This document shows positions 1-10,410 of a stretch of 64,000 bases of DNA, in pieces. The DNA lies in NCBI RefSeq assembly GCF_907165205.1, contig NC_058197.1:3102501-3166500 (forward strand). Direction: 5' to 3'. Within the stretch, counting starts at the first letter, position 1; each line of letters begins with the position of its first letter. Position numbers and translations under genes: made by a program. The notes beneath the pieces were generated by a model that was not told the DNA's origin, ran no database searches, and was given only the letters and a program-made list of their open reading frames with translations. This DNA is from Coccinella septempunctata. Taxonomy: Eukaryota > Arthropoda > Insecta > Coleoptera > Coccinellidae.

Positions 1-671
1 TGTCCAAATTCCTGCGATATTTTACTTATAGTGTTCAATCCATTATTTATGATACCTAAAAAGAACATATAAAATATTTTGTTATTTTGTGATACTTGAG
101 CCTAACACTAAAAATACCTAAAATTATAGAGTGTTTTATATAATTATGAGTTTATGAAACATATGAGTATTTAAATGATAATTGTCCAGAGTATTTTTCT
201 TACAGAAAGAATATACTATATTACTGTTTATTTTTTCAAACGTTTCTGATATTATGAAATGATAAAATATCAACAATTGAAAAGTATAAGTTATCGATAC
301 AGATAATGACTATGTGGATAAACAAGTATTGAAGCGCATTAGTATTTCAATTCTTAAGTTTGTTTCAAATCTCGCTGCTCCAAACAATATTTCAAAATTA
401 ATAATTTCTAGAGAATTCTTTTTCATCATTTACATTCACGTTGTAGATGGTATACACGTTTTTCCTGAGGAAATAAAACTATAGAAAGAATGTCCCTGAA
501 TAGATTTAACGACTCTGATGTATATGCAGAATTCCATGTAGGTTCCTATATATAAGTACAGAATCGTTATTTTTTGTTTTCACCCTAATTATACGGAGCA
601 CTACTATCTACTTCATGAATTTCATTTTCAAGGTCTTAACCGGGAAACCGAAAAGTTTTTAGTATATTATA

Positions 672-695
672 ATGAATAAATAAATAAATAAATAA

Positions 696-740
<45 letters not shown>
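672..740. repeat. (AATA)n microsatellite of the 3.9-kb unit
   Basis: A run of AATA/TAAA repeats lies at the same place in every unit copy that keeps this part, with variable length: short at 18290-18335, 52176-52206 and 61108-61131, long at 62131-62202. In L2 the equivalent site is a (TAA)25 tract followed by R4/Dong elements. Confidence 0.9.
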
Positions 741-741
<1 letters not shown>

Positions 742-1118
742 AAAATGAAATATTCTCATATTATAAGAGCTAAAAACTTGGTTTCTTAAAAAACGGCATG
801 GATTCCCCATCGAGTAATATGTGACTCTGGTGACATGACATTGAATTTTCCAAAATTTCCAACTTTCAGTATGCTTTAACGATAGAATGGTGCAACATTC
901 AGGAATTGTTGTCGAAGTCATAATGTATTTTTAACAGCATATCCACCAAAAAATTCTTTCGTTTCGTACTTTCATCGAAAAAAATTTGTTTAAATGAAAA
1001 CCTCTATTTAAGTCGAATTATGATCCAGCTTATCCTTACTATGCCCAAAATTGACAAGGTATTCCTGGATACGGAATATTCTGCTAACGTTTTTCAAAAT
1101 GGGGAATTATACGGAAAT

Positions 1119-3830
1119 TATTATTATTATTATTATTGAACTCTTTGTTGCATTAAAACAAGTTTCATACATTTTTATAGAATTGTGCAAAAGGTGGACA
1201 TATCGCCATGCAATTTCTTCCTGCCAACCAGAAATAATCTATTAAAGAAACTTATATCTAAAAACAAGAATACCTGACCTAACTTAAATTCAGTTCAACC
1301 TGCTCCAAAATAGGGAGAAAGGGGAATGGGAGGGAGAAGGATAGACGTCGCCGAAGAAAGGGACCATATTAAACATGGGTATCAAGTAAGTGTGATGGGT
1401 GAAGCACTTAAATATCTCCTGAGGAAAAACCTAAATGAAAGGTAAGTTACCTTCCGAACGATATCCGGAGGGAGGCGATTCCAGAGCCGGGGAAACAGAA
1501 CTGTGAATCTATTCGAGCAAACATTAGTCGAGTGGAGTGGTATCCTCAAGGTCAAGTTATAGAGTGCCCTTGTCTGACGGACCCCATCTCCCAGAAGACT
1601 AAGATAATCATACAGGTATTCAGGCTCGCGGGACCTCAACACCTTGAACCCCAGTAAAAGAAGATGCCAAATTCGACGTTGTTTGATGGGTAGCAATCCC
1701 ATATTTTGCCTGAATTGACTTATATGATCAAATTTCCTTAAGTTGTAGACAAATCGTACACCTGCATTTTGTAACCGCTCCAGTTTCATCAGCTGTGTGT
1801 TTGTGAGACCCATTTAGGCTACGTCAGCATAATCGAGTATAGGAAGTACGAGAGAGAAGAATAATGTTTTCCTGGTTTCGAAGGGCAAGAAGTTGTTTAA
1901 AAGTCGGAGTTGATGCAAGATACAGAAGACTCTTGAACTGATAGAAGCAATCTGATTATTCCAGGATAGAGTTTCGTCCAATAAGATACCAAGGTTTCTA
2001 ACCTCATTGGAGTAGGGAACAACAACATCGTTGAGGACAATTTTATTATTTACTTTGTCGATCAAACCCAAGTTTCGTTTAGTACCGATAATGATCGACT
2101 TAGTTTTGGTAGTATTTAGAGTCAGACCTAAGCTCTCAGCGACGACAGACAGTCGTAAGAGATTCCTGTTTAAATTTTCGATACTAGCCGAGAAATCTTC
2201 AACGGAAGTGTGGATATATATTTGTAGGTCATCTGCGAAAAGGTGAAATTTAATGTCCAAGGAATCAGTCCGTGAGGAGACGTAAATAGAGAATAAAAGA
2301 GGACCCAACACGCTCCCCTGCAGAACACCTGAAAACACAGTCACCGAATCAGAGGAGCTGCCATCTATCTCAACGGATATTTCGCGATCCTTCAGATAAG
2401 AGTAGAAGAAGGCTATGGTATGCTCAGCAAAACCCAGCAGACGCAGCCTGGCCAAAAGTATATCGAAGTCGAGAGAGTCGAAGGCCTTACTAAAGTCTAA
2501 GAGAACTAAAACAGTGAGTAGTTTATTATCCATGGCCACGCTGATATCATCAGTTATTTTAGTAAGGGCAGTTGTCGTGCTGCGTTTTTGGCGAAACCCC
2601 GACTGGTAGCAATTATGAAGATTATTATTATTCAAATAGTTAATAATTTGGCCTTTAATGATCTTTTCAAAAATTTTAGATAGAGTAGGGAGTATGGAAA
2701 TGGGTCTAAAGTCCCCTGGACTCGTGGGATTTTGGCACTTAGGTATGGGAATGATTTTAGCATATTTCCATGCACTAGGAAAAATGCCAGTTTGAATTGA
2801 AATATTGTAGATATGTGAGAGCACAGGAAGAATCTCATTCGCAATGGGCCTCAGAAGGCCCACTCCAATACCATCGGAACCAACCGACCCTGAACCAACC
2901 TCTCCCAGAGCAGACTTAACATCGTCTTCATTAATGGGCACAAAATCGAACACACTACCTGGTGGAGAACATGAGCTTAACTTCATCAATGTATTTGTCT
3001 TAATACTTTCATTAATCCTAGTACCAGAAGTCGCAAAATGCCGGGCAAGCAGAGAGGGATCAAAATTTGCACAAGGTGGGCTGTGCCTCTCGCCCACCCC
3101 AACTGAGCGCAAAGTCTGCCAGACCTTCCTTGGTGGTGCGCCATTAAGATTTTCGTGGAGATAATCTCTCTTTGCACTCCTGCACATCCGATTGCAAGTG
3201 TTCCTCGCAGTACGATAGTGTTCCCTATTTACTTCGGTAGGATTCGCGATGTAGAAGGCCTTCAACCTGTCACGACATTTCATTGCATTCTTGATCTCTT
3301 CAGTTAACCAGGGGCATGGAGAATGTCTAACCTTAATGAGTTTCAGGGGCGCTAATTCGTCGTAGATTTTTAATATTAATTCATTAAAAATAGCCACCTT
3401 TGCATCCAAAGTAGGAGCTTGATAAACCGATTCCCAATCAGCAGCCCTCGCAGTTTGAACCAGCCTCGCCAGATCGACACCTCCTAAATTCCGACATTTA
3501 ATAACTCGAGGCTTAGGTTTAGGGCATTTGAGTTTAAATCCAGCAAACACCAGGTCATGACGAGAAAATTGATAAGCATGCTGTTGCCCACTGGCAACCA
3601 CTCTGTTAGGTATAGACGTTATAAACAAGTCGAGTAACGTATCACAGGTAGCACTGTGATGCGTGGGCCTGTTATTCACTAGTTTTAGGTTATAGGATTC
3701 CAATATGTTCCTCATCGCCCTCGAACGGGCAGAATTCTGAATCATGCAATTATTCATGTCCCCCATCATGATCACATCCGAATAACAAGCAAAAATTTCG
3801 TCCAATACAAACTCCAACTCACCAAAAAAT
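1119..3830 (-). mobile_element. 5'-truncated Jockey-superfamily non-LTR retrotransposon
   Basis: Both junctions can be read by comparing with the uninterrupted unit near 51790 (reverse complement). The left flank ends in AAAT (1115-1118), the right flank restarts with AAAT (3831-3834), and the empty site has one copy, giving a 4-bp target duplication. The 3' end is at the left and carries a (TAA)n tail (TTA repeats at 1119-1137 on the plus strand). The 5' end is truncated inside the endonuclease region. About 260 bp of 3' UTR lie between the stop at 1382 and the tail. Confidence 0.85.
1382..3830 (-). pseudogene. Jockey-type endonuclease/reverse transcriptase ORF, truncated and stopped
   Basis: This encodes the C-terminal part of an APE-type endonuclease (GDMN motif, then SRHDL in place of the usual SDH region) followed by a complete reverse transcriptase. 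RT landmarks are DFRPIS, LLDFSKAFD, GVLQGSVLGPLLF and the catalytic FADD box at 2228-2239. The frame has one internal stop, TAA at 1814-1816, right after the LDYADVA motif; the same frame continues for 143 codons to 1382, so this is a nonsense change and not a second gene. The open frame also extends upstream to 3892, but those first ~20 codons are unit DNA outside the element and are not part of the protein. There is no RNase H. Family: Jockey/CR1 group; the exact clade was not resolved. Confidence 0.85.
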
Positions 3831-5279
3831 AAATAACTTGATATTAGTCCGAAAGTCACACTAAAACATTTGTAAGGCCTCACTATCTCCAAAATTTAAG
3901 ACGAAAATCGGAAATTATATTCACGCCCAGTACGAAAAGAAGATATTAAAAAAAAATAACCAATGCAAGTGACATTCAGTAAAGTGAAAATAAAATATCG
4001 CCAAAATAATGTCGAAATTAGACATAGTCAAACTTATGCAAGTTTTTGGCCGTCCAACTTCATTTGCTGTTTAGATTAGATATTTTATGATTTCTATGCT
4101 GATCCGGCTATCGAAAATATTCAAAATGATTTTGAAAAGGCCGTTTTATAGAAAAAAGTTTTATTTTGAGATGCTGGGTTTCGAACATAATTCGATAATT
4201 AATTGCAATATTTCCGAAAAATGCATCAACAATCAAATATCTTATTTCAAAATACTTCAAAGTTCATGCTATACAATTCCTTGTTTTCGCAGGTAGTAAT
4301 TATGACCAAATCGGTCCGTTGCGGGCGGAAACGTTGAGGGATGGTTTATTGTATTGGTTATACTGTACCTGTGCTATTCTGTACCTGTCACCTAGTCAAA
4401 GTAACAAACATTTTACTGTATACTTCAATACGTCAATGGTTTTGAATAGGGTTTTTTTTTGCTTATCAAGAAATAGTAGTCCCGTAGATCAGTTATGGCA
4501 CTTTTTTGGTTTCCATGATATTGTTCTGGTTTTTTTTTACAGATAAATCCCCTTTGTATTTGTCAAGAGAAATGAGATTTCGATAATTAGGTATGAACGT
4601 TGACTTCTATTCTATCTGTCTATTATATTCGTCAATGTAAACTGTTCTTTGTTTCAGGCTCAGGTAATTTCTTTGAAATTAATTCATTTTAATGAAACAT
4701 CCTCTACACATCCATATAGCTCATGGAAAACTTCGAAAAACCGAATAAAAAAGTTACTTTTTTCCGTCATGAATTTCTTAAAATGGATTGCTGAAATTTA
4801 TTAGAGAAAATAACGAAAAATTTTGGTTGCAGTAGCCTTTTTCTTGAGGTTGAAACTGGAATAATAATATTCGCGAGAGTACTGAAGCTGGCATATGGAA
4901 TAATGAGAAAACAATATGAAAAATTACGGTGCGTAGCGTAGCGTTAGATCTATGACGCCATTATGAAAAGAGCAAATTTCTCCAATTATCTGTAGGATAT
5001 AAATAGTAGATGAATCCCTAAAACAATGTTCTTGTATGACAAAAAAAGCAGGATTGGAAATTATCCTGGTTATAGTGAACCAATGTCTCAATAAATGAGA
5101 GGATGAAATAACTCAAAACAAACGAAATTAATTCAGGAACATAATACACATTGATATAAAAGTGGACAAACAAATCAACAGTTGTTGGTTTTCTTATATC
5201 TGAGTTGATTTCGTTTATTTATCGCTCTTATTCGAAGGCTCACTTATTTGATATCCTCCTACTTAATTTTTACTGATAA

Positions 5280-5790
5280 TTAGTATATCTGGTCATATTT
5301 TGAAGTTTTAATTTTTTTTATACCGTACTTGGAACGGGACCTAACGTTGTCTTTTGAGTACACCTAACAATTTTTAATTTTTTTTCAAACCTAATGTTTC
5401 ATTTAGAATACACTCTATATCATAAATGATTCATTATATCAGACTTGCACTCTGAATTCATACATAACCTATTGCTTGATTGCAGGTCAAGAAGCGTTCA
5501 GTGGATTTTTTTTTTGCATAGTACTTGAAACAGTACTAACTGTTAACTTTTATGATCCCCTATCAATTTTTATTTGTTTTCAAAATTAATGTTTCATTAA
5601 GAATATGCTGTAAATTCAAATATCAGACTTGCACTCCAATATTATGAATTTTCTATTTCTTGATCGCAGTTCAAGGAGCGTTCAGTCTTTTACGCATAGT
5701 ACTCAAAACAGTACTGTTGTCTTTTCTCTACATCTAACAATTTTCAATTTTGTTCGAAGTTAATATTTCATTTTGAATATAGAGCGCGGG
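5280..5790 (-). repeat. Degenerate ~182-bp subrepeats 3' of the unit gene (L1)
   Basis: About three diverged repeats follow the small gene. Each contains an AGTACT-rich dyad, a stretch ending in a bipartite 'CTTGACCTGC...ATCAAG' block and the shared block AGTGCAAGTCTGATAT. In copy R2 two occurrences of that block are 182 bp apart. The same arrangement is at 16260-16790, 49840-50330, 53745-54240 and from 63710 to the window end. Confidence 0.7.
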
Positions 5791-5816
5791 CTGGAGTTAC
5801 AAATCCTACAAAAGTT

Positions 5817-6218
5817 TCATTTTATAGGTTTCTCCTTCTTCCTAAAAATCTCAATGTAGTCATTCACATTGAAAAGTTTGATATTAGGATCTTCTTTTCT
5901 TCTAATAGATGTCATATTCAGAATCTCCTTCAGAATGAAAGACCTCGTCAAGCGTTTTCTCAGATTTCCGTTCGACACATACTGCTTTTTTTCTCCAACA
6001 TCGGAATTTATTTTCTTCACGACTTTTTGGCTATGTTCATCTTGATTACCTTCTCTTCTTGCAGCGTGAGTGTCGGATTTTTTCTGCGGAACTTTTCCTC
6101 TTTTTCGTTCTCCTACATGTGACTTCAGAAAATTCCTGATTTGAACTGTTCTCCTCAAGTCAATTTGTTTAGACTTCAATTTTTCCAATCCCATTCTCAA
6201 GATCTTCTTTCTGTCCAT
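5817..6218 (-). CDS. Unit-encoded basic protein, copy L1 (uncharacterised, 133 aa)
   Basis: I do not recognise this protein. It is rich in Lys and Arg, begins MDRKKILRMGLEKLKSK, has a KRGKVPQKK stretch that could serve as a nuclear localisation signal, and ends FRKKEKPIK. No cysteine pairs or enzyme motifs are seen. I start it at the ATG at 6218 because this ATG has G at -3 and +4, and the core from here is open in all five copies. A longer frame from 6326 adds a hydrophobic leader that could resemble a signal peptide, but that extension is frameshifted in L2 and R3. A TATA box and TCAGT initiator lie just upstream. The core is identical in sequence to copy L2. The role is unknown; an amplified host gene or the accessory gene of an unknown element are both possible. 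Confidence 0.6.
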   Translation of the reverse strand: MDRKKILRMGLEKLKSKQIDLRRTVQIRNFLKSHVGERKRGKVPQKKSDTHAARREGNQDEHSQKVVKKINSDVGEKKQYVSNGNLRKRLTRSFILKEILNMTSIRRKEDPNIKLFNVNDYIEIFRKKEKPIK

Positions 6219-6326
6219 CTCGTCTTCCACAATGAAAAAAATATTTAAGTATGAAACGATAAAATTCGATAGTATCAAAGTTAAAAAATGTAAACCACAA
6301 CACAATATTTGCAGCACGAAGCACAT

Positions 6327-6367
6327 TCACAACTGAATACTCTGTACATCTACTCCGCTGTTATATA
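6327..6367 (-). promoter_or_regulatory. TATA box and TCAGT initiator of the L1 gene
   Basis: On the minus strand TATATAA (complement of 6361-6367) lies about 31-33 bases before the A of TCAGT (complement of 6332-6336; predicted +1 at 6334). This is the standard arthropod TATA-to-Inr spacing. The ATG at 6326 would be only 8 bases from that +1. A C-rich plus-strand run at 6378-6403 (G-rich on the gene strand) sits directly upstream. Confidence 0.65.
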
Positions 6368-6570
6368 GCCCCTCTACCATCCCTCCCTAGCACCCCACCA
6401 CCCAATTGCCCGTTCCGTCGTCTGATTCGATATTAGATTGCTGTGACTTAAAATTTCTATGGAATAAATGTATTACATTCGTTCAATTTAACTGTCACAC
6501 GTCGGACTGTTTGTTGATTTATCCTTAACTTCCTATGACCAATTTTAAAGTGTTACTTTTATTAGTTGTA

Positions 6571-6612
6571 TGATGAGCCTTGAGAAAGGAACAAAATAGT
6601 TCCGAAACGTTG
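6571..6612 (+). other. Hairpin motif with hammerhead-like GAAAC, copy L1
   Basis: On the plus strand TGATGAG is followed by the stem GGAAC-AAAATA-GTTCC and directly by GAAAC. The order resembles a hammerhead ribozyme core (CUGANGA, stem II, GAAA), but the C before UGAUGA is A, and extra bases separate TGATGA from the stem. The motif recurs at 17557, 52914 and 62892. It may be a decayed ribozyme such as those of Penelope-like elements, or simply a conserved hairpin. Confidence 0.3.
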
Positions 6613-7303
6613 TCGAATTCATAAGAGATTGTTTTTCGACCTGTCCAAATTCCTGCGATATTTTACCTATTGTGTTCAATCCATTACTTATGATACCTAA
6701 AAAGAACATATAAAATATTTTGTTATTTTGTGATACTTGAGCCTAACTCTAAAAATACCTAAAATTATAGAGTGTTTTATATAATTATGAGTTTATGAAA
6801 CATATGAGAATTTAAATGATAATTGTCCAGAGTATTTTTCTCACAGAAAGAATATACTATATTACTGTTTATTTTTTCAAACGTTTCTGATATTATGAAA
6901 TGATAAAATATCAACAATTGAAAAGTATAAGTTATCGATACAGATAATGACTATCTGGATAAGCAAGTATTGAAGCGCATTAGTATTTCAATTCTTAAGT
7001 TTGTTTCAAATCTCGCTGCTCCAAACAATATTTCAAAATTAATAATTTCTAGAGAATTCTTTTTCATCATTTACATTCACGTTGTAGATGGTATACACGT
7101 TTTTCCTGAGGAAATAAAACTATAGAAAGAATGTCCCTGAAAAGATTTAACGACTCTGATGTATATGCAGAAATCCATGTAGGTTCCTATATATAAGTAC
7201 AGAATCGTTATTTTTTGTTTTCACCCTAATTATACGGAGCACTACTATCTACTTCATGAATTTCATTTTCAAGGTCTTAACCGGGAAACCGAAAAGTTTT
7301 GAG

Positions 7304-7307
<4 letters not shown>

Positions 7308-7382
<75 letters not shown>
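7308..7382. repeat. (TAA)25 tract at the 5' side of R4/Dong element D1
   Basis: Twenty-five uninterrupted TAA repeats stand where other unit copies have 'TATAATAATG' followed by AATA repeats. R4/Dong-clade elements are known, as I recall, to use TAA repeats as targets, and the element begins directly after the tract. Confidence 0.9.
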
Positions 7383-7384
<2 letters not shown>

Positions 7385-10193
7385 TAGGCTAAATCGACTT
7401 GACATCAAAATAAAATCAATGAGGCAGCAGGCATCTTGGTACCAATGTGTCATAGATGTTCTGACAGGAAAAACTAAACCGAGCAAGAGAATGAGGGAGA
7501 TGATTGAGGAGCTTCGTGCTATACATGGTACCGTTAACTTGCCCACAGTCCATCTACTGAAGCAGAAAGCTGTAGATAAAATAAGATCACTTGCAGCAGC
7601 ACGAAAGAAATTGATAAGGAGAAAAAGATGGATCGAAGATAACAACACCTTCACCGCGGAACCATCGAAATTATTTCAACCTCAACAGCAAGAGGTGCAA
7701 AACCCACCATCACCTCAGGACGTCGAAGAGTTTTGGAAAAGCCTGTACGAACAACCAGCAAAAACCAGGGATACTCCAGCACTTCCCAGATTCCAGCAGA
7801 TGTGTGATCAAACCCTACAGCAGAACGACGAACTTTCTGAAATATCACCCGAAGATATTAGACAAGCCCTTAAGAACAAGAATGATTTCACAGCACCCGG
7901 ACCAGACGGTATTCAGAACTACTGGTGGAAGAGCTTTCCGGCTACACATAAACACCTGGCAAGATTATTCAGCGGAATGCTGATTCGCCGTGAGCCCATT
8001 CCTTCATGGTTGGTGGAGGGTAGGACAGTGCTGATACCAAAATCAGGGGACTTAGGGCAACCCAAGAACTATCGCCCAATCACTTGCCTCAATACACTGT
8101 ACAAGATATTCACAAGTGTTATTCAAGATCGAATTCTGAGGGTTATTGGACCAGTGTGGGACAGTATCTACGAACAGAGGGGAGCAAAGAAAGGAGTGCA
8201 AGGATGCAAGGACAACTTGCTGATCGACAAGAGCGTATGCCTAGACGCCAGACATTACAAGCGCGACCTACATACATCATGGTTAGACTACGCGAAAGCA
8301 TTTGACACCTCGCCGCACGACCTGATCATACGACTATTAAAAATGCTGAAAGTCCACCCTAACATCATCCATGCGATAGAAAGCATCATTGCGTTGTGGA
8401 AAACGAAGTTTGCCATCCGAGCAGAGGGACGAACCGTGTGTACGGGATGGGTGAGGTACAGAAGAGGAGTGTTCCAGGGAGATTCGCTAAGCCCGTTATT
8501 ATTCTGCATAACACTCATGCCACTTTCAATTGAGCTGAGGGCAAGCAAAATAGGATACAAGGCCGGTCCACCAGGCAGAAGGAACCACCTGATCTCCCAC
8601 CTTATGTACGTGGACGACTTGAAACTCTACGCTCCCTCTAGGACCGCACTACAGCAACTATTGAATATCGTTTCCGACTACACCTCTGCAATGGGAATGT
8701 CGTTTGGTTTGGACAAGTGTGCTGTCTTTCATCTCCGCAGGGGCAGGGTTGATGATCCAGGAGAAGATATCCAACTGGAAGATGGAATGACTTTTCGACG
8801 TCTGGAAGAGGGAGAAACTTACAAGTTTCTCGGGATGAAACAGAGGGGAGTACTGGAGACAACCCAGATAAAGGACGCCTTATCAGCCAGCTACAAGAAG
8901 AAGCTGAGAGACATCTGGAAATCACAGCTGTCAGGAAAGAACAAAGTATCAGCTACAAATATGCTAGCCATCCCGATACTTACCTACTCTTTCGGGGTGG
9001 TAAACTGGACGGTGAACGAACTCCTCGATCTTGATAGGTCAACAAGAAAAACGATGAACATGAATCGTAGCCTTCACCCAAATAGCTCGATTCAGAGGAT
9101 ATACCTTCCCCGAAGCCAGGGGGGTAGAGGATTGCAATGTTTGGAATATCAACACTATCAACAAACATTGGAAACAGCAGTAAGGGTCCTAAGAAGTGAA
9201 GATCCGCTTCTGAAGTTTGTAGCTCAGCATGAACTCGCGAACCACGGAGCCTTCCTATTCCGAGCTGCACAGAGAGCCTTGGAGAAGCTCGGTATAACCG
9301 GCGTGTCGATAGATCCTGAGCGTGCAGGAGCACCGATCACTCAAGCGGACCAAAGAAGGCTAGCAAGACTGATCCGGAAGTCTCAGTCGAATACATTACT
9401 CGAACATCATATGAGTAAGAGCCTGCACTCCATATTTTTCAGGAGTTTAAAAGACCAAGATCTGTCGGAAGAATTGTCTTTCGCCTTTCTAAAGTCGGCT
9501 AGCCTTAAGTCAGAGACGGAGGGATTTGTGATGGCTTGTCAGGATGGAGTAATAAATACCAGATGGTATAAAAAGAACATCATGAAAATGGACACCCCAA
9601 CAACGTGCAGAGCGTGCCATAGTCAACAAGAAACGATTATGCACATTCTTTCCGCCTGCAGAGTCCATGCTCCATCGGGGTATATAGAGAGACACAACGC
9701 GGCACTCCGAGTTCTCTACTTCCATCTGAGGGCAGCATATGAGATAGACAAAGAACCGGTGCTACCATATGTGCCTCTGGAGATTGAAGCGGTGGTCCAG
9801 AACGAGAAAGCTCGAATATACTGGAACTATCCTGTCCCAACAACACGGCAGATCAATGCAATAAAGCCAGACATACTTCTTTTGGACAAAGAGCTGAAGG
9901 AATTGTTCGTCGTGGAATTCTCATCCCCTGCAGAAAACAACATGGTGATGAAGGAAGAGCAGAAAAGACAAAAATACAAAGATCTTGTTTTCGAGCTTGG
10001 AACTATGTACCCGGGTCATAAAGTCAAGATGGTTGTACTGATCATAGGATGTCTCGGAGGAATGAGAGCCAACTACGTGGAAGAATTGAAGATTATTCCG
10101 GCCTGCAGATCTAGGGCCGAGATACTAGCGCACAGAATGCAGAAGGCGGTGTTGCTTGGGTCACTGCATATCGTCAGATCCCATGAACTCTAG
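7383..10193 (+). CDS. R4/Dong-type reverse transcriptase and restriction-like endonuclease (D1, N-terminus missing)
   Basis: The frame is open from 7383; the first ATG is at 7419 and residue numbers count from there. The RT domain has APGPDG, NYRPITC, DYAKAFD, RRGVFQGDSLSPLLF and the catalytic YVDD at 397-400. The C-terminal domain has the zinc-binding pattern C730-x2-C733-x8-H742-x4-C747, an R..RH block and PD (D818) followed by E833 in FVVEF, which is the restriction-like endonuclease of the R2/R4 groups. Its relative D2 has D at the last position. No stop or frameshift occurs in 924 codons, so the surviving part may be recent or still active in trans. The missing N-terminus should hold the DNA-binding domain seen in D2. 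Confidence 0.88.
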
Positions 10194-10395
10194 ATGCCAC
10201 TTGCAGCTCATCTCTTTTGTTAAGGGACGCTGCGGGGGCTGGACGAAGAACTTCTCCGTGGAATGTGTGAGGGGTTTTTAGTGAGTAGCCAAACAAGATC
10301 TCGGAGTCTCACACTACCTAGAGTGCGGACCCTCTGGGTGCCCATAAAGGGTTTTCCCCTCACACGAAGGAAAAAAAAAAAAAAAAAAAAAAAAA
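7383..10395 (+). mobile_element. R4/Dong-type non-LTR retrotransposon D1, 5'-truncated
   Basis: The element runs from the end of (TAA)25 to a 25-base A tail (10371-10395), which is followed by (TAA)5. The reading frame is open to the very edge of the TAA tract with no 5' UTR and no N-terminal Myb-like domain, so the 5' end was lost. About 175 bp of 3' UTR lie between the stop at 10193 and the A tail. D1 is a different, clearly diverged family from D2/D3. Confidence 0.88.
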
Positions 10396-10410
10396 TAATA
10401 ATAATAATAA
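10371..10410 (+). repeat. A25 tail of D1 followed by (TAA)5
   Basis: Twenty-five A residues (10371-10395) end D1, and five TAA repeats (10396-10410) separate it from the 5' end of D2. This is what serial insertion into a TAA tract would leave. Confidence 0.9.

Larger units (their letters stand above)
1..6641 (-). repeat. 3.9-kb tandem unit, copy L1 (interrupted by a Jockey-type element)
   Basis: Window position 1 matches position 6642 and position 17628, and in reverse complement 52885 and 62862, so 1-6641 is one unit. Removing the 2.7-kb Jockey-type insertion (1119-3830) leaves about 3.9 kb, equal to the 3,910-bp spacing between the two clean right-hand gene copies. Read along the minus strand it holds a hairpin motif, promoter, small gene, a ~182-bp degenerate subrepeat region, a long AT-rich stretch and an (AATA)n tract. 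The noncoding stretches 1-1114 and 3835-5280 contain nothing I can name beyond unit sequence shared with the other copies. I see no transposase and have not found terminal repeats, so whether the unit is a mobile element or an amplified gene is open. Confidence 0.85.

Noticed and set aside
4087..4546. Two adjoining plus-strand frames (69 and 75 codons) that recur near 51045-51621 and 60022-60481
   Set aside because: They are conserved only because the unit is repeated, differ in frame from each other, and have no promoter or recognised motif. The frame starting MTSTTIPECC near 667-921 was rejected for the same reason.
7277..7654. Minus-strand frame with a long tyrosine run
   Set aside because: It is the translated (TAA)25 repeat plus antisense of D1.
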